DNA of 24,570 bases from Bacteroidota bacterium (GTDB lineage Bacteria > Bacteroidota > Bacteroidia > NS11-12g > UBA955), in assembly GCA_018969565.1 (NCBI GenBank), contig JAGWYC010000001.1, positions 1-24,570 of the forward strand. The letters run 5' to 3'. The notes under the pieces are model-generated. The model worked only from the letters and a program-made list of their open reading frames with translations. It made no database searches and had not been told where the DNA came from. Each line of letters starts with the position of its first letter. Within the stretch, counting starts at the first letter, position 1. Below, piece after piece: positions 17,059 to 23,850 of this stretch. Position numbers and translations under genes: made by a program.

Positions 17059-18206
17059 GTGTATTTGCTGAGGATTTTATTGCGGAACTGCGCCCCCATG
17101 GCTGCACGTTCCTCGGGGTGTGAAAGCAGGTATTTCAGCGCTTCAGCAAGTGCAGGCACTCCGGGCTGCACCAGCCAGCCATCCTGCCCATGCACCATGA
17201 CATCATTCACCGGTCCATTGTCCGGAGCTACAACGGCTTTACCCAGAATACCATATTCAAAAATCTTCATGGGGCTGCCATACCAGTTGCTCTTAGGCAT
17301 CACGGTCACATCCATGAGTGATATATATTGATAAACCTCACTGTGGGGCACCTTTCCCGCGAAGATTACCCGTCCTTCTCCCAGGGTTTCCACAGCCTGT
17401 TTCTTCAGGGCTTCTTCATTCATACCGCCGCCTACAATCAGCAGCACTGCATTGGGAAACTCCGCTTCAGCAGCCGCAAAAGCATGAATCAGGTCGTCCA
17501 GGCCGTGATGCGGGAAGAAAGAGCCCACAAAACCTATAACCTGTTTGCCCTGCAACTGCCAACGAGTACGCAACAATTCAATTTGTTTTTGATCCGTATG
17601 AACTGCCTGGGGATCTATACAATTAGGAATTACTTCGATTTTCTCGGCCGGATATCTGTACCTGCTTGCCAGGAAGTCGCGGAGCACCGAAGAAACCGCA
17701 AACACCTTATTGGCGGCATGGATTTTCCTTTTTTCGATGGCATGGCCAAGAGGATGCAACAGCGAGCGCCCTTCCCAATGTCGCATTTCTTCAATAAAAG
17801 GCGCATTTACCTCCAGAAAATGTGGTACACCTGTACGGCGACAAACCTGCATGCCTGAATCCTGCATGTATTCGCTGCGTTCATACACCAGGTCAGGCTG
17901 AAATTTCCGAATGGCCGTTTCCAGTGAGGCGGCGGCAGTGCGGTCAAATTTTCGTATTCCCACATCTTTCAGCGCATTATAGATTCGTTCAGGCAGGCTT
18001 TTCTTCAGCAGTTCCTTCATGGATTGTCGGCTGCCTTCCTGAGCAAATTGCTTTTTTTCTTCGGGAAGCGTTCCTCCCATCACCACCGGCAACACTTCAT
18101 GACCCAGATTTCTGAAGGCCTTGATGGTTTCCCGTTGATGCGTGCTGTAGCCTACTTCGCTGACAATATCATGGGTTGGATGGGGGGAGAAATAAATGAT
18201 GCGCAC
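17016..18206 (-). CDS. GT4 family glycosyltransferase
   Basis: A 396-aa GT-B enzyme. The frame could begin at TTG 18213-18215, but GTG at 18204-18206 matches the family start 'RIIYFSPHPTHDIVSEVGYS'. A -7-like element also overlaps that TTG, so a transcript from there would exclude it. Motifs: 'PDLVYERSEYMQDSGMQV' near 103, 'EVIPNCIDPQAV' near 193, 'IGFVGSFFPHHGLDDLI' near 222, and 'YGSPMKIFEYGILGKAVVAP' near 310 as the donor-site loop. It should add one sugar of the repeat unit. The gene follows the unrecognised 334-aa gene and overlaps the next GT4 gene by 43 bases. Confidence 0.85.
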   Translation of the reverse strand: MRIIYFSPHPTHDIVSEVGYSTHQRETIKAFRNLGHEVLPVVMGGTLPEEKKQFAQEGSRQSMKELLKKSLPERIYNALKDVGIRKFDRTAAASLETAIRKFQPDLVYERSEYMQDSGMQVCRRTGVPHFLEVNAPFIEEMRHWEGRSLLHPLGHAIEKRKIHAANKVFAVSSVLRDFLASRYRYPAEKIEVIPNCIDPQAVHTDQKQIELLRTRWQLQGKQVIGFVGSFFPHHGLDDLIHAFAAAEAEFPNAVLLIVGGGMNEEALKKQAVETLGEGRVIFAGKVPHSEVYQYISLMDVTVMPKSNWYGSPMKIFEYGILGKAVVAPDNGPVNDVMVHGQDGWLVQPGVPALAEALKYLLSHPEERAAMGAQFRNKILSKYTWNQQAAYILSHFA

Positions 18207-18212
18207 GGATGG

Positions 18213-18220
18213 CAAAGGTA
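18213..18220 (-). promoter_or_regulatory. Candidate -7 element, possibly giving a leaderless GT4 transcript
   Basis: The minus strand reads TACCTTTG then C, an exact TAnnTTTGC match. A start site five to seven bases downstream falls almost on the GTG at 18206. A TTTA lies about 20 bases upstream where TTTG is expected. Confidence 0.35.
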
Positions 18221-18245
18221 CATTACCGGCCTAAGCAGGTAAACA

Positions 18246-19250
18246 TCAACCGTTTACGGGCAGCGGATTCATTTGGGCGGCCGCGTAGATATCCTCTGCT
18301 CTGTATGTTTTTCTCGGAATATTGATGCTGTCGCGATGCCAGGTATCGGGGATTTCCTGACCGTTCAACAGCATATCCAACCAGGGCAGATAGGCAGCCG
18401 GTGTATCGGGGCGCTGTCGCACTTCGCGCAGGTAATCCATATCGGCAATACCCATGCGTTGAATGAAAATGAATACATTCTGCATGCTCCACAAATCCAC
18501 TTCGGGGCCCTTGGCATTTCGGGTTGGGCCAAAATACTCGTCTTCCAGAATCGCCTTGAAATGGTCTCCTTCAGGGTACCACTGATAGGTTTTTTGGGCT
18601 GAGATACCCACCGCTCGTTCCAGACCGCACCAGTAAATCACTTTTCTGAGGGGCATTTTCAGGGCTTTGAGAATGGGGTTGCTGCGCAGGCCGTCGGTGC
18701 CGCGTTTCTTATCCGGAGTCCACAATTGCAGGGTGGTACTGTAGGCAGGAGGCATGAAGACCACATGAGGCTCCCAGGCATCAATGGTATGCACAGGGTA
18801 TTCCTTCTGGGTGAAATGTTTGGCCACGCGCATCCTGGTTTCAAGGGTTTTTTCATCCACCTCCACCTTTTTGTCGAACAGCATGGTTTCGTAACCGCTT
18901 CCATAAATCGCGGCGGTGGTCAGGATGTAGTTATTGTGATGGTGGATACAATGGGCCGCCTGCCCGGCTTTATAATCCTTCATGGCCGGGAAGAAGTGTA
19001 TTTTCAGGTGGAAATCAGTACATTCATAGATGTAGAGGAAAGGAATGTTATACTGGCTCCACACCTGGGCTTTGTAGCCTTCGTCGTCAAAGTTGCGTTG
19101 AACCACGGCCTTCAGAAATTCCTTATCTGCGCCCATTTCCTGAAGGATGGCACCGGCATGACTGTGGAATTCAGGGCGGTTTTCATAATCGTGGTTGAGT
19201 TTTTTCAACCGCTCGATGTAGGGATGATGTTCAAAAACCTGGGTGCTCAT
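18246..19250 (-). CDS. Unrecognised 334-aa protein, possibly a cupin-like metal-binding enzyme
   Basis: I do not recognise a family. The protein is soluble, with no signal peptide and no convincing membrane helix. Residues 95-125 contain a histidine cluster (AAHCIHHHNNYILTTAAIYG, His100, 103, 104 and 105) inside a strand-like region. A second histidine-containing stretch is 'HTIDAWEPHVVFMPP' at 154-168. The spacing loosely recalls the two cupin motifs but does not match them strictly, so a double-stranded beta-helix dioxygenase or isomerase is only a guess. The C-terminal third has short helices and 'KTYQWYPEGDHFKA'. It stands between two glycosyltransferase genes, with 30 bases downstream and a 90-base gap upstream that holds a -7-like element. 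It is probably part of polysaccharide synthesis. Confidence 0.55.
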   Translation of the reverse strand: MSTQVFEHHPYIERLKKLNHDYENRPEFHSHAGAILQEMGADKEFLKAVVQRNFDDEGYKAQVWSQYNIPFLYIYECTDFHLKIHFFPAMKDYKAGQAAHCIHHHNNYILTTAAIYGSGYETMLFDKKVEVDEKTLETRMRVAKHFTQKEYPVHTIDAWEPHVVFMPPAYSTTLQLWTPDKKRGTDGLRSNPILKALKMPLRKVIYWCGLERAVGISAQKTYQWYPEGDHFKAILEDEYFGPTRNAKGPEVDLWSMQNVFIFIQRMGIADMDYLREVRQRPDTPAAYLPWLDMLLNGQEIPDTWHRDSINIPRKTYRAEDIYAAAQMNPLPVNG

Positions 19251-19263
19251 GGAGATGTTTGTG

Positions 19264-19271
19264 CAAATTTA
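19264..19271 (-). promoter_or_regulatory. Candidate -7 element upstream of the 334-aa gene
   Basis: The minus strand reads TAAATTTG then C, an exact TAnnTTTGC match, ending 13 bases before the ATG at 19250. No -33 TTTG is seen. It suggests an internal promoter inside the polysaccharide locus. Confidence 0.4.
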
Positions 19272-19340
19272 ATGCGCACCGGATGGACTCACTGATGTTT
19301 CCCCACCACCTGAACTGATTTTCGGCAGGAATTCAGCCTC

Positions 19341-20591
19341 TTAGGTTGTTTGCCTGTGGCGGGCTGCTTCGTCAAGGATGTTCAACACTTTGCGCACCTG
19401 ATAATCGAGCGTGTATTCTGAGTAATCAAATTCCTTGTTAAAGGGCATGCTGCCGTCCTTCAGTTTCATCATGTCCACTACGAACTTTTCAGTGTCGAGA
19501 TAACGGTCCATGATATAACCGATTTGCCCCCCGGTAATAATGGTGCTCAGCAATCCCGGACCAACGCAGGCGATAATGGGTTTCCGGAATTTGATATAAT
19601 CATACACTTTGGTGGCCACGCTGTTGACCATTTCGGGTCGCTGGAACAGGAGGAAGGCATCGGACGCCGAGAGACTGGCTGCAAGGTGGTCCTGCTGCAT
19701 ATAGGCATGGCGTTCCACATTGGGCAGCGGGTTGCGGTCCATAATCTGTTCCATTTCCCGGTCTCCATTGCCGATAAATACAAATCGAAACGCACCCGGA
19801 TATCGTTCCTGGAGCACTTTAACATTGTTCAGGAAATGTTCAAACACGGGTTCGCACCCCCTACCGATATTACCGGCGCAGGTAATGGTAAATGCCTGGT
19901 CGGCAGCCTGTTTTTCTACGGGAATAGGGTTGAGCAGATCTGAAACAGGATTGAGGATGAGGTGGTAATTACCGGGACAAATAGCCGACAAATAAGCGAT
20001 GATATCGGGGCAGGCCGCCGTGATTGCATCCGAAGCGCGCAATACCTCTTTTTCACGGGCTGCTTCATGAGCAAATCGGGTGGGACTAAGCGCGCGGATA
20101 CCATAATGGAAACCAATAGTCCACCGGTCGCGGAAATCACTGAGCAGAACCAAATGCGGGAACTCTTTCTTCAGCATTGCACCACAATAGAGATAGCTGA
20201 ACGGCGCACCGGTGCAAATCAGGGTTTTTATTTGATGCTGTTGAATCAGTTTGCGCGATAGAGCGAGCATACGCGGGATATCGAGCACGCCGGTGTCATA
20301 AACAGTGCCCTTCACCCGCAGTTTCATCATGAACAGCGCTGCGCGGTAATATAGTTTACCCCATACACTGGACGGGCCTTTCTGAAGGATGGCCGGATAC
20401 ACGGATTTAAAGCGATGTACCCGCTTATTGTATTCAGCAAATTCATCAGGTATATCCTGTTGGGCTGTTATTAGGTGAACATCTAAGCCCGACTCCAACA
20501 TGCTACGTCCAAAAAGTGCCCAACGCCGACCGCCAACACCGTGTTTGGTTCCAAGTTTTCCTGAGAGAATAAGTATTGGTCCTGTTTTCAC
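19341..20591 (-). CDS. GT-B glycosyltransferase, paralogue of the gene at 21640-22911
   Basis: A 416-aa protein that appears to start with GTG (20589-20591); an in-frame TAG lies 18 bases before it and there is no ATG between. Blocks shared with the second copy are GVGGRRWALFGR at 18-29, KGTVYD at 94-99, TGAPFSYLYCGAMLKKEF at 127-144 and DFRDRW at 152-157. The C-terminal domain has 'ITCAGNIGRGCEPVFEHFL' and 'SVATKVYDYIKFRKPIIA', the donor-site region of GT4-like enzymes without the classical E-x7-E. It is likely a cytoplasmic glycosyltransferase of the repeat unit. The start lies at the edge of the 563-base gene-poor region. Confidence 0.75.
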   Translation of the reverse strand: MKTGPILILSGKLGTKHGVGGRRWALFGRSMLESGLDVHLITAQQDIPDEFAEYNKRVHRFKSVYPAILQKGPSSVWGKLYYRAALFMMKLRVKGTVYDTGVLDIPRMLALSRKLIQQHQIKTLICTGAPFSYLYCGAMLKKEFPHLVLLSDFRDRWTIGFHYGIRALSPTRFAHEAAREKEVLRASDAITAACPDIIAYLSAICPGNYHLILNPVSDLLNPIPVEKQAADQAFTITCAGNIGRGCEPVFEHFLNNVKVLQERYPGAFRFVFIGNGDREMEQIMDRNPLPNVERHAYMQQDHLAASLSASDAFLLFQRPEMVNSVATKVYDYIKFRKPIIACVGPGLLSTIITGGQIGYIMDRYLDTEKFVVDMMKLKDGSMPFNKEFDYSEYTLDYQVRKVLNILDEAARHRQTT

Positions 20592-20609
20592 TTTAAATAC
20601 TACTAAAAT

Positions 20610-20879
20610 CTAAAGTTGAATAATCTCCTCAATAAACCACTTGGGGTTGACAGGTAATAACTCGAGTACACCAAGGGTCTTCTGTTTTACACTACATCCG
20701 CATGTACTTCGCTTTTGTCGTCGGAAATGCGGTTTGAAGTATCAGATTTTGCTCCGCAAATATCCGCTTTCGTTCAATAAATATTCCTTAAGATAAGCTA
20801 TTTTTAAGTACATATTTTGGATTTGTGCTTTGCAGGCATAAACCTCATTCCGGTTCTCCTGAGGATGCTTCCTCTGCAA
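20610..20879 (-). pseudogene. Possible degenerate small reading frame upstream of the glycosyltransferase
   Basis: A 90-codon minus-strand frame starting at TTG, interrupted by one TGA (20742-20744) and ending with TAG 18 bases before the glycosyltransferase start, in the same frame as it. The translation looks protein-like in places (NMYLKIAYLKEYLLNESG, then TLGVLELLPVNPKWFIEEII) but matches no family I recognise. It could be a relic of a decayed gene, or simply chance open frame in AT-rich DNA; the open length is not statistically striking. Confidence 0.15.
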
Positions 20880-21124
20880 GGTTTAGATGAACCGTTTGCA
20901 TGCCAAGCGTGTTGTACACTAAGGTTTGTTTTCCCCGAAAAGTTATTTCCAGAAAAGACTATGATATACCCGTCCGCATGCTGAACATCGAATACGAAGA
21001 AAAGTGAAGCATCATTCACCTAATCCGTCTTGCTGCTAAACGATCATGGAAAAAGGCCTTTCACAAATGTCAAGATTATGGGTTCAAAGCGGATGTTTTT
21101 TTCAGGATTTTTTTATGCGTAACT

Positions 21125-21132
21125 TATCTTTG
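21125..21132 (+). promoter_or_regulatory. Candidate -7 element for the hexapeptide acyltransferase gene
   Basis: TATCTTTG followed by C is an exact TAnnTTTGC match, ending 22 bases before the ATG at 21155. T-rich runs at about 21095-21114 lie where the -33 element is expected. This is the best-placed promoter candidate in the window. Confidence 0.5.
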
Positions 21133-21154
21133 CTCACGTAAACAGCTGATAATC

Positions 21155-21634
21155 ATGATTTCAGAAAAAGCAGTCATCGGAAAAAATGTTTCCATCGGTG
21201 CCTATTGCGTGATAGAAGAAGGGGTGGTGATTGGAGACAATACCACCATCAAGAACTACGTAGAGTTGCGCAAGAATACCATTATCGGCGAGAACTGTTA
21301 CATAGATTCGAGGGTTTCAACCTCAGGCGACTGCAAGGTGGGCAACAATGTAACAGTGCGTTACGCATCTATTCTTGCCAGAGGTGTTGAAGTAGGCGAT
21401 GGCACCTACATCTGTCCCAAAGTGATGACCAATAACCTGAATACCGGTCAGGCACAGATTGGCGGTGCTAAAATTGGCCGCAACTGTTTTATTGGCACCA
21501 ATACCGTGCTGCAACATGGTATTACCCTGGGCGACAATGTGATTACCGGCAGCCTTTCGTTTGTAAATAAGAATATTCCCGAGGGGGAGATTTGGTTCGG
21601 CAATCCTGCCAAACCCTACAAAAAAGAAAAATAA
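21155..21634 (+). CDS. Hexapeptide-repeat (LbH) acyltransferase
   Basis: A 159-aa left-handed beta-helix protein built almost entirely of [LIV]-G-x4 hexapeptide repeats from residue 8 onward, for example 'AVIGKNVSIGAYCVIEEG' and 'VVIGDNTTI'. A loop near 90 ('CPKVMTNNLNTG') and the C-terminal 'IWFGNPAKPYKKEK' resemble the nucleotide-sugar N-acetyltransferases of the WbpD/WlbB group, but the substrate cannot be assigned. It is the only plus-strand gene between two minus-strand glycosyltransferase genes that are paralogues of each other. It ends 5 bases from the convergent stop of the second copy, with no terminator hairpin. Confidence 0.85.
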   Translation: MISEKAVIGKNVSIGAYCVIEEGVVIGDNTTIKNYVELRKNTIIGENCYIDSRVSTSGDCKVGNNVTVRYASILARGVEVGDGTYICPKVMTNNLNTGQAQIGGAKIGRNCFIGTNTVLQHGITLGDNVITGSLSFVNKNIPEGEIWFGNPAKPYKKEK

Positions 21635-21639
21635 GTGTT

Positions 21640-22911
21640 TTAATGGTCGGCCTTTTCGAGTATAGGCCTCAGGTTTTTTACCAATTGCTCCATTTGGAAT
21701 TCAGAAGTGAACTCTTTGTTGCTGTATGCCCGGTCAAATTCAATCGCGCCATCAGCCAGACGCAACAATTCATCAGCCGCAAGCGCCTCTGATTGTCTGT
21801 GGTCAAGTAAAAGCCCCAGATTCTTTTCCTGAATCAACTCCGCCAGTTTGCCTTTGAGTTTATAAGCCACCAGCGGCTTTTTAAAAACTATGTAATCGAA
21901 GAACTTTGTTGGAATACTCTTGGCCAGCACCTCTCTGTTGAATATCAGAAAAGCGTCTGCAGTGGCCATGAATGCTCCTAGTTCCTGCTGCGGCATCCTG
22001 TCCACAATATTCAAGCCGGGTATTTCTGCCTGTCTGAATTGTTGTACCACCTGTTCATTCGGACAACCGACCAGAGATACACAGAACTTTCCCGGGTGAC
22101 TTGTCTGCAACATGCGCAGTGCGTTCAGGAAGTGGTTGGTCTGTACCTCACAACCATCGGAAATATTTCCAACGTGTACCAGATGAAAACAGTTTGGTTT
22201 GGGATTTATAGCCTCAGACGGTTTCCGTACCTGAAGCATTGGCGAAACAGCGTTATACAGGAGCAGGTAGTCACGCGGGTGAATTTGCCTGAGGTAGTCG
22301 GCTATGTCCTCGCTGGCCACGGTAACCAGATCTGATTGCCTGATCACGGCCTGTTCACACGCCTGTTCATAAGCTTTACCGGCTTTATTAAGCGTGCGCA
22401 TCCCATAATTAAACCCTTCGGTCCATTTATCGCGAAAGTCGGTAACCAGCACCAGTTGTGGAAATTCCTTCTTCAGCAGTGTTCCGTAGTAGAGAAAGCT
22501 GAACGGTGCACCGGTGATAATGCACACACGGATTTGTTCTTTTTTAATGATGCTTCTGCATTGTTTCAGAAACTCATTTTTGTCGCGTTTTCCAAGGTCG
22601 TAAACCGTTCCCCGGGTTCTGAGTCGCATACGCAGGAGCCAGAAGCGATAAGCTATTTTCCCTGCAAAATTTACAGGAATGGTATTGATGATGGCCGGAA
22701 ATCTGGAATGAAAATGATGTATCCGGTGATGCCCGTTTTGAAGTTCTTCGGGAAGCTCTTTCCTGGTAGTCAGAAAATGCACTTTGTTGCCGGCTTCGCT
22801 TAAGGCCCGGCCAAACAAAGCCCAACGTCTGCCACCCACCCCGCCGCGCGTGCCGAGGTCGTAATTTACAATCAGCACAGCCCCCTGTATGCCTGATTCC
22901 TGCGCGGTCAT
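21640..22911 (-). CDS. GT-B glycosyltransferase, paralogue of the gene at 19341-20591
   Basis: A 423-aa protein. Blocks shared with its paralogue are GVGGRRWALFGR at 24-35, RGTVYDLG at 100-107, ITGAPFSFLYYGTLLKKEF at 132-150 and DFRDKW at 158-163. The C-terminal part has 'LVHVGNISDGCEVQTNHFL' and 'SIPTKFFDYIVFKKPLVAY'. Outside these blocks the two copies differ widely, so the duplication is old or the two recruit different substrates. The ATG lies 3 bases after the stop of the LpxD-like gene, so it is probably cotranscribed with it. It is likely a sugar transferase of the repeat unit. Confidence 0.77.
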   Translation of the reverse strand: MTAQESGIQGAVLIVNYDLGTRGGVGGRRWALFGRALSEAGNKVHFLTTRKELPEELQNGHHRIHHFHSRFPAIINTIPVNFAGKIAYRFWLLRMRLRTRGTVYDLGKRDKNEFLKQCRSIIKKEQIRVCIITGAPFSFLYYGTLLKKEFPQLVLVTDFRDKWTEGFNYGMRTLNKAGKAYEQACEQAVIRQSDLVTVASEDIADYLRQIHPRDYLLLYNAVSPMLQVRKPSEAINPKPNCFHLVHVGNISDGCEVQTNHFLNALRMLQTSHPGKFCVSLVGCPNEQVVQQFRQAEIPGLNIVDRMPQQELGAFMATADAFLIFNREVLAKSIPTKFFDYIVFKKPLVAYKLKGKLAELIQEKNLGLLLDHRQSEALAADELLRLADGAIEFDRAYSNKEFTSEFQMEQLVKNLRPILEKADH

Positions 22912-22914
22912 GGG

Positions 22915-23820
22915 TCAGGAGTCCTGTGTTTGGGGATTCTGGCCCGATCCTTCCACCCGAACAGCGGGATGTCCATAATAGGTTCCCGGTTCAGAAAGAC
23001 TTTTAGTTACAACGCTGCCCTGCCCCAATACCACATGGTCTGCAATACTCACCTTGTTGCGAATGGTAGTTCCAATACTGATAAAGGCAAAGTCGCCTAC
23101 CTGAACGGAACCCGCAATACATACATGACTGGTTAGAATACAGTGTTTCCCTATGTTGCAATTATGACCAATGTTGACAAAAGAGCCTATTTTGCTTCCG
23201 TATCCAATTTGTGTGGACCCCATGGCGGCGCGACGCACAGTGCTGTGCGGGCCGATGTCCACATAGTCTTCAAGCACAACCCTCCCAATTTGAGGAAACG
23301 GAATGTAGCGACCTTCCTGGTCATCAAATTCCAGGCCCAGCCCTTCGGTACCCAGGCTGGTATTATTGCGAATGATGCAATTTTCACCAATCGTGGTTCC
23401 CGGGAGAATGGAACAGCCTGAATGGACCACCGTGCCTGGGCCAATGGTCACATCGCTGCCGATGAATACATTATCGCCGATGCTGATGGTTTGATTGGCG
23501 CGATGCAATCCTACATGGTTTTCCGGCTCGGCTGTTTCTTGAAAGTAACGATGAAAAGCGCGTGCATAAACAAGCCTGGGCTTTTCTGCCGTGCTGAGCA
23601 AGCAAAGGTTGGGATAAGCTTCCTGCAGGTGCGACAATGACTGATGTATAATTACATATCCACAGTTGAACTCGTTTAGAACTTCTTCACTTCCTGCCCA
23701 GCAAAGGCTCTTTTCATGGTGATTACCGGGATAACCAATACCACTAATGATGTTTCCGGCTGATCCTAAAACTTCAAGGGACAGGTCAGCGGCAAGGTTT
23801 TCAGGGTGTATCGAGTTCAT
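22915..23820 (-). CDS. LpxD-like hexapeptide N-acyltransferase
   Basis: A 301-aa protein, shorter than typical LpxD (about 340). The N-terminal domain (about 1-100) resembles the LpxD uridine-binding domain only loosely. The beta-helix begins near 110 ('ISIGDNVFIGSDVTIGPG'). LpxD-like blocks follow: 'GLGLEFDDQEGRYIPFPQIG' at 160-179 and 'SFVNIGHNCNIGKHCILTSH', where His219 matches the catalytic His of LpxD. The TIDRGALGDT-like block reads STVRRAAMGST, so part of it has changed. I infer a paralogue used to acylate an amino sugar of the polysaccharide rather than lipid A, since it sits between PhyH and a glycosyltransferase. Confidence 0.8.
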   Translation of the reverse strand: MNSIHPENLAADLSLEVLGSAGNIISGIGYPGNHHEKSLCWAGSEEVLNEFNCGYVIIHQSLSHLQEAYPNLCLLSTAEKPRLVYARAFHRYFQETAEPENHVGLHRANQTISIGDNVFIGSDVTIGPGTVVHSGCSILPGTTIGENCIIRNNTSLGTEGLGLEFDDQEGRYIPFPQIGRVVLEDYVDIGPHSTVRRAAMGSTQIGYGSKIGSFVNIGHNCNIGKHCILTSHVCIAGSVQVGDFAFISIGTTIRNKVSIADHVVLGQGSVVTKSLSEPGTYYGHPAVRVEGSGQNPQTQDS

Positions 23821-23850
23821 AATCAGCGTTTTAGGAAGAAGGGCTGAAAT

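Larger units (their letters stand above)
20592..21154. other. Gene-poor intergenic region between divergent genes
   Basis: A 563-base AT-richer stretch, the only long one in the window without a confident gene. It separates the start of the minus-strand glycosyltransferase from the start of the plus-strand acyltransferase, so it should contain regulatory signals for both. A clear -7 match serves the plus gene (21125-21132); for the minus gene only a weak TAGATTTT at 20605-20612 is seen. Two weak minus-strand reading frames run through it (20610-20879 with one in-frame TGA, and 20804-21019 beginning GTG), with no recognised family. No tRNA, hairpin terminator or repeat was found. Confidence 0.6.

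Noticed and set aside
20640..20676. Inverted repeat CTTGGGGT...ACACCAAG
   Set aside because: It has one mismatch and a loop of about 20 bases with no T-run; too weak for a terminator or a clear operator.
20804..21019. A 71-codon minus-strand frame starting with GTG in the gene-poor region
   Set aside because: No recognised family, no ribosome binding site, and it overlaps another weak frame; kept only as part of the intergenic note.
21053..21110. tRNA-like GGTTCAAAGC sequence in the intergenic region
   Set aside because: The bases around the T-loop do not pair and no acceptor or anticodon stem could be formed.
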